A DNA stretch of 52,340 nucleotides from Methanomicrobiales archaeon HGW-Methanomicrobiales-2 (GCA_002839645.1 PGYL01000026.1:1-52340); one strand, 5' to 3'; positions 6,856 to 14,378 are shown, counted from the first letter of the stretch. Translations and numbers: made by a program. The notes: generated by a model from the letters alone, not told the origin.

Positions 6856-9092
6856 TCGAGGACCCTCTCGCAGCGGCGAAGGCATCCGGTTTCCGTGTGG
6901 AGATCACGCCGAAGGGTGCAGCGCCTATGATCCAGATCCCCAACACTCTCGCCGGCTGCCGGTTCATCAAGGTCCGGCCGAAGGACAAAGGGGCGATAGA
7001 GCCCGGATGGCAGGAGACTGCCAACTATGCTCACGACGACCCCCGTCTCCGGCAGCATCTTACCGCGGGCGGCAACTATGGCGTCATGCCTGTTGGCGGA
7101 GTCTGCATCCTCGACGCAGACGAGGCCGTGCGGATGCAGGATCTTCTTCCGGTCTTCCTGAGCACGTTCACGGTTCGGACCGGGGGCGAAGGTCCCAAGT
7201 TCCACATTTACTTTCGGTGCAGTGGGCTCGATGGACAGAAGATCCCCTTCTACGACCCGGAGACCGGCGACCATCTCGGGGAGATCTACGGCTCCGGGTG
7301 CCGGGCGTACGTCGTCGGCCCCGGCTCCATCCACCCATCCGGGCGGACCTATGAGATCGCGAGCGACGGCCCGCTCAAGGAGATCCCGATCGAGGATCTC
7401 GACACGATGTTCTTCTCCAAGGTGAAGTGCAAGCGCAACCGACCCGCCGCCCCGGAGGTGCCAGCAACGCCCCGGAAGATTCAGCAGTCCGGCGGCACGA
7501 TCACCGACCGGCTCGGGCTTCGGTGCGAAGAGTTCCTGATGCCGACCGGGGCGACCCGTTCGGGCGAGGAGATCGTCGGCGGCCACCCCATCCATGGCAG
7601 CGAGACCGGGACCAACCTGGCGATCAACTTCTCGAAGAACGCATGGACCTGTCGCCGGTGCAACTCGGGTGGCGGCCCGCTGGAGGCACTCGCGGTTGCC
7701 GAGGGGATCATCCAGTGTCAGGATGCCGGCCGCGGTTGCCTGCGGGGGCATTGGCCGGAGGTGTTCAAGGCGCTTGAGGCCCGCGGCTACGAGGTCACAC
7801 AACCCCCTCAAGAGGGGGACCCGGACCACGAGATAACCCTCGATATCGCAGCGGAGGCGTTAGATATCCTTGAGTCCGGGGACCCTCTGGAAACGCTCCG
7901 AGATACCTTCGAGACGCTCCACAGCGGCGACCGCGAGGTCATCGATACGATCGCCGTCGCGGTGGGTTCTCAGTGTTGCGTGAGCACACAGGGAGTGCAA
8001 CCGGCGTTGACTGGGAGCAAGGGCACGGGGAAGACTTCCGGCGCGAAGGCGGCCGTGCACCTGATACCCCGCGAGTACCTGATCGAAGGGACGTTCTCGA
8101 ATAAAGCGCTCTTCTATGCGGACCTGAAGCCCGGGATGGTCCTGTTCTCCGACGACACGACCCTGAATAACGAGATGACCGACCTGATCAAGCGGTGCAT
8201 GTCGAGTTTCCAAGAGGAGACGGAATACCGGACAGTGGATAGTAAGCTCCAGCCCCGGGTCTATACGATCCCGCCGCGATCAGTGTTCTTGTTCACGAGC
8301 CTGGGCGACCAGGGCGATGACCAGCTGAACGATCGGCAGTTCAAGATCGGCGTCGAGGTAGACGACCAGGCAGACGCGGCGTATGAAGCGTTCCTGAAGC
8401 GGAAGGCGATCGAAGGCGAGCAGGATTACCCGGTCTCCCGCGACGTGCTCGTATGCCGGGCGATGATCCGGGAGGTGAAGCGTCACCTGTTTAAGATTAG
8501 AATGCCGTTCTTCAGGCACGTGGCCTTCGAGGACAGGAGCAACCGCCGTATCATGCGGTACTTCACGGATTTTGTCGCGGCGGTCGCGGCGCTCCGGTTC
8601 GCGCAGAGAGAGCGGAGTGAACCCGACGAAGACAGCGTTATCACCCTGACGGCAACGGTCGCCGACATGCGGACGGCGGCAAACCTCTTCAAGACTAACG
8701 AGGATACCCGGAAGTTCGGGCTCACGAAGGAAGAGCTCCGGCTCTGGCATGTCATCGCGTCTCGTGGCGGGGAGATCGGTGAGGACGACCTGATTGAACT
8801 GTGTGGCAAGGACGGCCGGAGTCGGTCAGGAACCCGCACACACGTGCGCCGGCTCCTCTACGGTCGCACCGATCGCGGTGTCGACGAAGGCGGTTTACTC
8901 GGGAAGGTTCCCGGAGCCACGGTTCGGAAAGAGGTTGCCGCCGGGTTCGGTCGTGACGGTGAGACGGTTCGTAGGCAGAGGAACCTGATCGTCATCAAGG
9001 CGAGGCCGGATATCTCCCTTTACAGCGGGTTCTATCGGTTCGACGAGGACGCCTGGAAACAGGACCCCGAGTACATCCCGGAGGCGGTCTAA
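6852..9092 (+). CDS. Replication protein: primase-polymerase with zinc finger and AAA+/SF3-like helicase domain
   Basis: 746 aa. Residues ~1-185 form a bifunctional primase-polymerase domain with the metal-binding DAD at 88-90 (VCILDADE), His118 (GPKFHIYF) and YVVGPGSIHPSG. A zinc-finger-like segment (C267-RR-C270 with further His/Cys around 225-300) follows. Residues ~360-600 hold Walker A GSKGTGKT (388-395), a Walker B-like LFSDD (431-435) and a sensor-like VFLFTS. The C terminus may hold a winged helix. It would prime and unwind the element's DNA. AAGGGGGA precedes the start, which overlaps the previous ORF by 4 nt. The iteron-like region begins right after its stop. Confidence 0.88.
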   Translation: MIEDPLAAAKASGFRVEITPKGAAPMIQIPNTLAGCRFIKVRPKDKGAIEPGWQETANYAHDDPRLRQHLTAGGNYGVMPVGGVCILDADEAVRMQDLLPVFLSTFTVRTGGEGPKFHIYFRCSGLDGQKIPFYDPETGDHLGEIYGSGCRAYVVGPGSIHPSGRTYEIASDGPLKEIPIEDLDTMFFSKVKCKRNRPAAPEVPATPRKIQQSGGTITDRLGLRCEEFLMPTGATRSGEEIVGGHPIHGSETGTNLAINFSKNAWTCRRCNSGGGPLEALAVAEGIIQCQDAGRGCLRGHWPEVFKALEARGYEVTQPPQEGDPDHEITLDIAAEALDILESGDPLETLRDTFETLHSGDREVIDTIAVAVGSQCCVSTQGVQPALTGSKGTGKTSGAKAAVHLIPREYLIEGTFSNKALFYADLKPGMVLFSDDTTLNNEMTDLIKRCMSSFQEETEYRTVDSKLQPRVYTIPPRSVFLFTSLGDQGDDQLNDRQFKIGVEVDDQADAAYEAFLKRKAIEGEQDYPVSRDVLVCRAMIREVKRHLFKIRMPFFRHVAFEDRSNRRIMRYFTDFVAAVAALRFAQRERSEPDEDSVITLTATVADMRTAANLFKTNEDTRKFGLTKEELRLWHVIASRGGEIGEDDLIELCGKDGRSRSGTRTHVRRLLYGRTDRGVDEGGLLGKVPGATVRKEVAAGFGRDGETVRRQRNLIVIKARPDISLYSGFYRFDEDAWKQDPEYIPEAV

Positions 9093-9430
9093 GTGTTCCA
9101 GATGTTCCCTGATTGTTCCCGAGTTGTTCCCGAAATGGGAACACGAAGGAACGACCGTATTTCCCTAAAAGAACCCAGATTATTAGATATATTATATAAT
9201 ATATTTATGTATTATATCTTATGTTCCCGGAACACGAAAGAGAGAGGGACAACGGGCGGTTGCTCTCCTGTTCCCGCGCGTGATCAGCAAGTGGGAACAC
9301 GAAGGACACCAACTTTTGAAAAACTCCGTACCGGTGCCGATTCTCTAAGCGCAGTTCATATCTTCGCGTTTCCCGCCCTGGGAACAGAAGGAACAGGTGG
9401 GAAACTGGGGAACACTTCGAGGTGGTGGTC
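9093..9430. other. Candidate replication origin: GGGAACA/TGTTCCC iterons around an AT-rich core
   Basis: This gene-free stretch contains about a dozen half-sites. TGTTCC(C/A) occurs at 9094, 9103, 9114, 9125, 9222 and 9269; GGAACA, mostly as GGGAACA, occurs at 9137, 9229, 9293, 9380, 9390 and 9408. A perfect palindrome TGTTCCCGGAACA lies at 9222-9234. Several copies extend to GGGAACACGAAGGA. A ~45-bp almost pure A/T block at about 9179-9220 lies between site clusters, resembling a DNA-unwinding element or a TATA region. Location directly after the primase-helicase gene fits an origin. A repressor-binding array for the downstream operon is the alternative. Confidence 0.65.
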
Positions 9431-9886
9431 GTGACCGCCGCCGCCTCGCAGCAGTTCTTCGATACCCTCCCGCCCGAGGTCGCCCAGGGGATCCTCGAAG
9501 GCCGGCCCCTCCGGATCCACGCGGCCCGGGTCTCCCTCGTCCGGGAGGCCGGCAGCACCGGGTTTGCGATCGATACCCTCCCGAGAGACGGCCGTCTGCC
9601 GGAGTGGGAGCGCACCACGCAGAAGATCTGCAAGATCCTGAAGAGTGAGGTGGAGCGGTTGCCGGCGAAAACGAAGACGCCCCTTGCAGCCATCGCCCAC
9701 CTGATGCCCGAGGATACCCCGGCCCCCCTCATCACAGTGGAGACCTGGCTCTCGATGAAGGACGACGGCGGATCCTGGTGGGAGGTCACGGCCCTCCTGA
9801 ACCTGGCAGCTATCTGCCTGCCGGATATGGTCAAGGCCTCCGAGCGGGCGAAGAAGCGGGTGCTCCGGGTGGTGACCCGGATATGA
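9431..9886 (+). CDS. Hypothetical protein, ~151 aa (first gene of coupled chain)
   Basis: GTG start at 9431 with GAGGTGG just upstream; an in-frame GTG at 9422 is possible. The protein (MTAAASQQFFDTLPPEVAQGILEGRPLR...) is soluble with a basic C-terminal helix (SERAKKRVLRVVTR). No family recognised. It opens a run of ten ORFs that each overlap the next by 4 nt and is immediately downstream of the iteron array, so its expression may depend on the same binding protein. Confidence 0.65.
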   Translation: MTAAASQQFFDTLPPEVAQGILEGRPLRIHAARVSLVREAGSTGFAIDTLPRDGRLPEWERTTQKICKILKSEVERLPAKTKTPLAAIAHLMPEDTPAPLITVETWLSMKDDGGSWWEVTALLNLAAICLPDMVKASERAKKRVLRVVTRI

Positions 9887-10197
9887 GCCACCCCACCGAC
9901 CGTGCGCGACGATGCCGGCACGATGTCACCCCACATAGGCCCCTCTCCCGGCGGCCCGAACTCTACAGACTGGCCCGCCCCTCCCGTTTGCGCCTGCGGG
10001 TGGTCGATCTCACATGTCCGATATGTCACATCGAAGGGGCTCTGGTGTCCCCTCCGGCGATCGACACATCCCGGCAATATTGCCGGAAGGTCTCCTGGTC
10101 CGCGAGGGTCTTGCCGGCGCTTCGGGCGGGACAATGCACCCGGGACACCCCTCCGGCGATCGAACATTCCGGCAAATTTGCCGGGAGGTTACCATGA
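9883..10197 (+). CDS. Hypothetical Arg-rich protein, 104 aa, containing palindromic repeats
   Basis: ATG overlaps the previous stop (ATGA) and its own stop overlaps the next start (ATGA); these exact 4-nt overlaps at both ends are the main support. It contains CPICH and is very Arg-rich. Two copies of a palindromic repeat fall within it: one internal (10050-10091) and one at its 3' end (10148-10190), producing similar peptides (PPAIDTSRQYCRK and PPAIEHSGKFAGR). The segment might instead be mainly regulatory DNA/RNA whose open frame is incidental. Confidence 0.45.
   Translation: MSHPTDRARRCRHDVTPHRPLSRRPELYRLARPSRLRLRVVDLTCPICHIEGALVSPPAIDTSRQYCRKVSWSARVLPALRAGQCTRDTPPAIEHSGKFAGRLP
10050..10091. 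repeat. Palindromic repeat copy 1
   Basis: CCCTCCGGCGATCGA followed by CCGGCAATATTGCCGG (10071-10086) and AAGGT. It aligns with copies at 10148-10190 and 15968-16000, all within the element. The 16-bp core is a perfect palindrome. Confidence 0.7.
10148..10190. repeat. Palindromic repeat copy 2, overlapping a ribosome binding site
   Basis: CCCTCCGGCGATCGA, then CCGGCAAATTTGCCGG (10169-10184), then GAGGTT. The GGGAGGT is the ribosome binding site for the ATG at 10194. The upstream CCTCCGGC can pair with GCCGGGAGG, so in RNA the site could be hidden in a hairpin. Confidence 0.7.
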
Positions 10198-10532
10198 CAG
10201 AAACCGCGGATTTACTGGCAGATAACGGACTTGGTGGAGGTGCAACCGCGCTCCTACCGCCCGCGGCCCGGGCAACCGGGACCGGAAACGACGCACAGAC
10301 TGAAGAAAAAATCGACCGCGAGCAGCTCCTTGCCATCAACAGCGACCTGATCCGGACGCTGCACCGCCGGATCTCCGGTCGCCGGTTCCGGGCGAACAAG
10401 CACGACGGGACCCGCCTGGCAGTCGCCCGGGCACTCGTGCAGGCCGTCGTCGCTCACAACCAGGTGCTCCGGGATCTGGAGATGGAGGAACTCGAGCGCA
10501 GAATTGCAGCACTGGAGGAAACGAAGAAATGA
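10194..10532 (+). CDS. Hypothetical protein, 112 aa, with C-terminal RR-x-AALE helix
   Basis: I place the start at the ATG at 10194 because GGGAGGT lies 6 nt upstream and the preceding stop overlaps it by 4 nt; the frame is open further upstream through repeat DNA. The central basic region (LHRRISGRRFRANKHDGTRLAVARALVQAV) is followed by a helix ending ELERRIAALEETKK. That motif recurs at the N termini of the next three proteins. Function unknown; the basic stretch could bind nucleic acid. Confidence 0.65.
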   Translation: MTETADLLADNGLGGGATALLPPAARATGTGNDAQTEEKIDREQLLAINSDLIRTLHRRISGRRFRANKHDGTRLAVARALVQAVVAHNQVLRDLEMEELERRIAALEETKK

Positions 10533-10681
10533 AACGAACCATTGAGCGGCGTGTTGCCGCACTGGAACAGGTAGCCGACGCCGGCACACCCCTGATCCTC
10601 TTCGGGGACGACCCCGAACCCGCACAGACGAGGAGACCCCGCCGTGTGATCCGGCTCGACGAGGAGGACCGGAACCTATGA
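10529..10681 (+). CDS. Small protein, 50 aa, RR-VAALE motif
   Basis: ATG overlaps the preceding stop by 4 nt, with GGAGGAAAC upstream. The protein begins MKRTIERRVAALEQV, closely matching the C terminus of the preceding protein (ELERRIAALEETKK). The DNA is similar across this junction, so a short segment was probably duplicated. The rest is Pro/Asp/Arg-rich and likely disordered. Function unknown. Confidence 0.55.
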   Translation: MKRTIERRVAALEQVADAGTPLILFGDDPEPAQTRRPRRVIRLDEEDRNL

Positions 10682-10887
10682 GGCGCGACCTCCTCCGCAG
10701 GCTCGCGTCGCTGGAGCATGCCCCACTGAGGGCACCCCGCGGCGTCCAGGACATGAGCGACGATGAACTCATGAGCATCTTCGACGAGCACCTCGTCGAG
10801 ACCCCCGCCGGGATAGTGCCGTTCCGAGAGGCGAACGAGGCCGACCAGAATCGATACCTCGAAGCAGTTGTGGCGGGTGCGGTATGA
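10678..10887 (+). CDS. Small protein, 69 aa, RRLASLE motif
   Basis: ATG overlaps the previous stop by 4 nt, preceded by GAGGAGG. It starts MRRDLLRRLASLEH, the third member of the RR-x-x-(A/S)LE series. The middle (MSDDELMSIFDEHLV) is an acidic helix. Function unknown. Confidence 0.55.
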   Translation: MRRDLLRRLASLEHAPLRAPRGVQDMSDDELMSIFDEHLVETPAGIVPFREANEADQNRYLEAVVAGAV

Positions 10888-11075
10888 GCCGAGCCCGCAT
10901 CGAGCGCAGGCTCGAAGCACTGGAGCGGGACGCGAACCCGGGGATCTCCACCTGGGCGGACCTCATGACCGCCGTGGAGGAAGGCCGGGACCCGATCACC
11001 CTCTCGCCCACGATGCAGGGGCTCTTTGAGCACCCCGCCGGCAGGGTTACGCCGGCAGAATCGATGATACCATGA
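10884..11075 (+). CDS. Small protein, 63 aa, RRLEALE motif
   Basis: ATG overlaps the previous stop by 4 nt. It starts MSRARIERRLEALERDA, the fourth copy of the short helical motif. The rest (TWADLMTAVEEGRDPITLSP) is unrecognised. The next start overlaps its stop by 4 nt. Confidence 0.55.
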   Translation: MSRARIERRLEALERDANPGISTWADLMTAVEEGRDPITLSPTMQGLFEHPAGRVTPAESMIP

Positions 11076-11521
11076 CAGAAACAGCCCTTCAGACAAGCGA
11101 CTTCGGCCCCACCATACAGGCGGCCCTAGCACAGGGGGGGAGGGGGCCCCTCTTCACCGTCACGTGCAGCATCCAGAACGATCAGCCTCATATCACCGTC
11201 GAGCCCCATACCACCGACGAGATCAGCGATGCAGCAACCGCCCTCCTCGCGGCCATAGCGAGCGGGGGAGAGGCTCTTACAGAGGCCTTCCGTCGCGGAT
11301 CGCTACACTCCAGAATCATGTGGACAAAGGCACGCTTCGGAGAGACAACCCTCTTCACCGTCGCCGTCACCGGCATGGCCACCGAGGACGGCACGATCCG
11401 GACAGAGGAAACCATGACCCGCGTGAGGACACACGAGGGGATCCCGCGAGTGCGTGATCGCGCCGACAAGATCGCCCGGATGTGCGCCGACGCACTCCGG
11501 GTATGGGAGACGGCAGCATGA
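11072..11521 (+). CDS. Hypothetical protein, 149 aa (tandem paralog A)
   Basis: Begins MTETALQTSDFGPTIQAALAQGG followed by PLFTVTCSIQ and a Thr/Asp-rich beta-type region. It aligns with the next protein along its length: SDF-x-x-x-I-x-x-AL, (T/P)LFT(V/I)(T/A)C, the AALLAA/ALLAAL helix, the VTGMATEDGTIRT/ITGTADADGAITT strand and the C-terminal helix. These two ORFs are tandem duplicates. Pattern suggests a beta-rich domain of a structural or ligand-binding protein; no family recognised. Confidence 0.7.
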   Translation: MTETALQTSDFGPTIQAALAQGGRGPLFTVTCSIQNDQPHITVEPHTTDEISDAATALLAAIASGGEALTEAFRRGSLHSRIMWTKARFGETTLFTVAVTGMATEDGTIRTEETMTRVRTHEGIPRVRDRADKIARMCADALRVWETAA

Positions 11522-11961
11522 GCCTACAGGTGTCCGACTTCCCGGAGCAGATCCGGGAAGCCCTCGCCCGGGGAGAGGAAACAACCCTCTTCACCATCGC
11601 GTGTGATAGCACACCCGAGGGTATCCGCGTCACCACTTCATCCGGTGAACCGGACGAGACTTTGAGCGAGAATGGCAATGCCCTCCTCGCCGCCCTGCAG
11701 GGTGCAGGAGGAAAGCCCGTTTCACTTCACCTCGGAGGATGGGCGACCGCAAACATTGAGCGCGTGCATGCCCGCATAGGCACCCCGACGATGCCCGTTT
11801 TTAAGGTCACGATCACCGGGACGGCGGATGCAGACGGCGCGATCACCACGACCGAAGCGCTCACCGTGGCGGAGAAGGTATCCGGCATCATCCAGGTGCG
11901 CCAGGCTGGAGAACAGACTCTCAAAGCAGCCAGGGGTATCCTGCAGAGGGGGAGAACGTGA
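11518..11961 (+). CDS. Hypothetical protein, 147 aa (tandem paralog B)
   Basis: ATG at 11518 overlaps the preceding stop (ATGA). It is a diverged duplicate of the 11072-11521 product, starting MSLQVSDFPEQIREALARG. The next gene, the tape-measure-like protein, also begins MSL-x-x-SDL, so a common N-terminal motif may be shared by three successive products. Function unknown. Confidence 0.7.
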   Translation: MSLQVSDFPEQIREALARGEETTLFTIACDSTPEGIRVTTSSGEPDETLSENGNALLAALQGAGGKPVSLHLGGWATANIERVHARIGTPTMPVFKVTITGTADADGAITTTEALTVAEKVSGIIQVRQAGEQTLKAARGILQRGRT

Positions 11962-13628
11962 GCCTCCTTATCTCCGACCTCGTGATCCGCTACGCCGCAC
12001 AGGGACACCAGCAGGTCCTCGACGCGGAGCGCCGGATCCGAGGTGCGATATCGGAAACCGCCCGGACCGCCGCAAAGGAAACGGGCATCACAAAACAGTG
12101 GATGGAGAGGAATAAGACAGCCCTCGCCGCGATCGGTGTCGCTGCCGGCGGTGCGATGGCCGCGATCATTTCCCAAACCCCCGATCTGGTCGCCGGGCTC
12201 TCAGAGACACAGCTCTATTTCTCGATGTTCGCGCAGGAGTTAGGCGCGACCTGGAGCCCTGCACTTGATGCCTTCAATGGGCTGCTAGAGGATGCGCTCG
12301 GTTGGTTTGAGAGCCTCCCGACGCCGATTAAAAACGCGATCGGGGGGATCGCCGGGATCGGGCTCGGGTTGCTCGTAGCAATCCCCGCGATCGCGTTATT
12401 CGTCTGGTCGCTCTCTACGATCGGCGTCGCCCTTGCCGATATTACGATCGGGCCGTTCGTCGGCGCTATGGGACTGCTCACGCTCGGGCTCGCAGTCGTT
12501 GCCGGCGCTCTCCTGGGTGGGCTCATCACATGGGGTCTCTGGAAGACCGGCATTATCCAGGCGATCGAGGATGCAGGCGCGTGGTTCGGATGGTTCGCAC
12601 AGAACGCGATCACCGTTCTGGGAAACCTGAAAGATAACCTGGTCGAATGGGGTTCTCTTGTGGCGGCATCTGCCGGGCTCTGGGGAGCACAATTTGCCCT
12701 CAACTGGATCGATGGTATCACCAAGAACATCCCGTTCCTGGGTGACGCCCTCGCCCCGAAGATCGACAGCCTCCGCACAGCTCTCGACGCCGCCGGTACC
12801 GACCTGCAGGCACGGTGGGCAGAGTGGAATACCTCTGGCGGGTTCCAAGATGGGCTCATGGAAGGTATGATCGTCAGCCAGCCGACCCCAAACCGGACCG
12901 TCTCCGACACTATCGGCGGGTTCGACTCGTGGCTCTTCGGGAGCGCGGGGAGCGGGTCTTCCGAGCAGGCGGACCGGCTCAGCGAGATGTACCCCGGGCT
13001 GCCGGAGTTCACAATGCCCCCGGGCTACGATGACGCGACACAGAAGCTCCTCGACTTACAACAGAGAGCGGAGGACCTCGACGCGACCGCTGCGATCACT
13101 TCCTCGAATGTCTCAGCGAGTATGAGCGGTATGGCGGGGAATACCTCCACCTCTTCGCAGGCGATGACCGCGACCACGGGGGCCGCCACGACCTCGATCG
13201 CTACGTCCTTCGATACCCTCGTCGCCCGGTCTCCAAAGTGGGGATCTGACCTGATGGGTCACTTTGTCGTCGGGCTGAACGGTCAGTACCCGGCGCTCCT
13301 GTCGGCGGTCGCCCGGATCCGGTCTATGATCGAGAGCGCCCTCTCCTTTGACATCGCCGCAAACGATAGAGCCGCCCAGAGATGGGGATCGGACTTCGTG
13401 CAGATGTTCGGCGCGGGGATGCAGCAGGCAACGCCCGCTATGGCAATCCCGGCCCCCGCCCCGGTCGCCACTGGCACCGGAGGAGGAGGGGGAGGGGCAA
13501 CTTACTACATCACAGTCCCGGTTGATGTGCAGGTCAACGGAGCAGAGGCAAAAACCTTTGACGAGCGGAAGATCGCGGTGATGGTGAAGAACGAGATCGC
13601 CGGAGCGCTTAAGGGGAGAGGCAGATGA
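11958..13628 (+). CDS. Tape-measure-like membrane protein, 556 aa
   Basis: GTG start overlapping the previous stop by 4 nt. An N-terminal helical region is followed by hydrophobic segments around residues 53-75, 115-145, 150-185 and 230-250. A Ser/Thr/Ala-rich linker comes next, and the C-terminal region (RSPKWGSDLMGHFV and IESALSFDIA, then a Gly stretch) resembles the C-terminal parts of phage tail tape-measure proteins. Such proteins set tail length and help DNA cross membranes. No tail, portal or capsid gene accompanies it, and it is short for the family. It may instead be a membrane protein of a tail-less particle or a DNA-transfer apparatus. Confidence 0.6.
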   Translation: MSLLISDLVIRYAAQGHQQVLDAERRIRGAISETARTAAKETGITKQWMERNKTALAAIGVAAGGAMAAIISQTPDLVAGLSETQLYFSMFAQELGATWSPALDAFNGLLEDALGWFESLPTPIKNAIGGIAGIGLGLLVAIPAIALFVWSLSTIGVALADITIGPFVGAMGLLTLGLAVVAGALLGGLITWGLWKTGIIQAIEDAGAWFGWFAQNAITVLGNLKDNLVEWGSLVAASAGLWGAQFALNWIDGITKNIPFLGDALAPKIDSLRTALDAAGTDLQARWAEWNTSGGFQDGLMEGMIVSQPTPNRTVSDTIGGFDSWLFGSAGSGSSEQADRLSEMYPGLPEFTMPPGYDDATQKLLDLQQRAEDLDATAAITSSNVSASMSGMAGNTSTSSQAMTATTGAATTSIATSFDTLVARSPKWGSDLMGHFVVGLNGQYPALLSAVARIRSMIESALSFDIAANDRAAQRWGSDFVQMFGAGMQQATPAMAIPAPAPVATGTGGGGGGATYYITVPVDVQVNGAEAKTFDERKIAVMVKNEIAGALKGRGR

Positions 13629-13768
13629 CCCGCGGTCTCGCCCCCCTCCCGGAGGCGCTCCCGGATGCCCTGGTGCGTCTGCAATCGGTGTTACCTGGTG
13701 GGCTTGTAGATCCCAACACTCCTTTCCCCGTCACGAGCTCGATAACGAGCCTCACAGAAGCGATTTAA
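13625..13768 (+). CDS. Small hypothetical protein, 47 aa (last gene of coupled chain)
   Basis: ATG overlaps the preceding stop by 4 nt, continuing the series. The peptide (MTRGLAPLPEALPDALVRLQ...) is Pro/Leu/Val-rich. Its last codons (ACAGAAGCGATTTAA) lie inside a short sequence repeated at 14362, so its 3' end may mark an insertion point. Function unknown. Confidence 0.45.
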   Translation: MTRGLAPLPEALPDALVRLQSVLPGGLVDPNTPFPVTSSITSLTEAI

Positions 13769-13769
13769 G
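13753..13769. repeat. Direct repeat flanking cargo gene, left copy
   Basis: ACAGAAGCGATTTAAGG at about 13754-13770; it matches ACAGAGCCGATTTAAGG at 14362-14378 at 15 of 17 positions. The two copies bracket the AT-rich 13809-14300 gene. Confidence 0.55.
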
Positions 13770-13808
13770 GCGGGATATCACCACAGTTACTATATCAACT
13801 ATAAATTT

Positions 13809-14300
13809 ATGACTAACCCGCGAAAAAGAATCTATATGGTTTTACCGGACTTTGTGCTTTCAGTAAATCGAAATGGACAATACATCAACAGCGTCCTTCC
13901 GATGTTGTACTGGGCATATGTTGTGTATTCGCCAGCTGCGTTGCCCAGTGATCTCGCACATTTTGGTTGGATATTGACCATAGTTGGTCTGTTCATCACA
14001 GCGGCTCACGTGGTATACCTTAATGTGGTTCAATCCCGGATCGATGAGGTAAAGCAAGATAACATTCAGGCTAATCCCTGGTTACTGCTTGGCGGCATGC
14101 GCCTTACCCTGGCACTAACTGCAGTTATTTGGGTTTACGGTTTTGGGACCGTTCTTATTATGCTGACTCACATGACAGACCAGTATGTCTTTTATCTTGT
14201 CGCGGCGTATTTTATTTCGCTCACTGTGATGCTTCTATCAGCTTGGTTCATCCCGAAATATCGAAATTTTATAAGATCTGTGATAAAATTCTCTCGTTAA
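13809..14300 (+). CDS. Membrane protein with about four transmembrane helices, 163 aa (probable cargo gene)
   Basis: Hydrophobic segments lie near residues 28-42, 50-72, 92-115 and 122-148, with charged loops and a basic C terminus (KYRNFIRSVIKFSR). Base composition is clearly more AT-rich than the rest of the element, and it is not part of the 4-nt-overlap chain. It has its own upstream AT-rich sequence (ACTATATCAACTATAAATTT) and is bracketed by near-identical 17-bp direct repeats. This suggests later insertion as a cargo gene, for example an exclusion or immunity function. No family recognised. Confidence 0.7.
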   Translation: MTNPRKRIYMVLPDFVLSVNRNGQYINSVLPMLYWAYVVYSPAALPSDLAHFGWILTIVGLFITAAHVVYLNVVQSRIDEVKQDNIQANPWLLLGGMRLTLALTAVIWVYGFGTVLIMLTHMTDQYVFYLVAAYFISLTVMLLSAWFIPKYRNFIRSVIKFSR

Positions 14301-14361
14301 GTCTTGGAGTGGCTGGAGTAACTCCACCTCTAGCATTCTTCTGGATGCACTACATACCTTA

Positions 14362-14378
14362 ACAGAGCCGATTTAAGG
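14362..14378. repeat. Direct repeat flanking cargo gene, right copy
   Basis: ACAGAGCCGATTTAAGG; partner of the copy near 13753. The segment between the two copies is about 600 bp and AT-rich. Confidence 0.55.

Noticed and set aside
6339-7829. 496-codon minus-strand open frame in the element
   Set aside because: Antisense to the primase-polymerase gene with its clear catalytic motifs; Arg/Pro/Gly-rich composition typical of shadows.
9093-9434. 113-codon plus-strand frame after the primase gene
   Set aside because: Runs through the repeated GGGAACA/TGTTCCC sites, starts at a weak codon with no ribosome site; the stretch is better read as an origin or control region.
9205-10167. 320-codon minus-strand frame
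   Set aside because: Spans the iteron array and coupled genes; no motif, and shadow-like composition.
10050-10190. Possible CRISPR-like array because of two spaced ~40-bp repeats
   Set aside because: Only two copies, palindromic, imperfect and within an open frame; no cas genes anywhere in the window.
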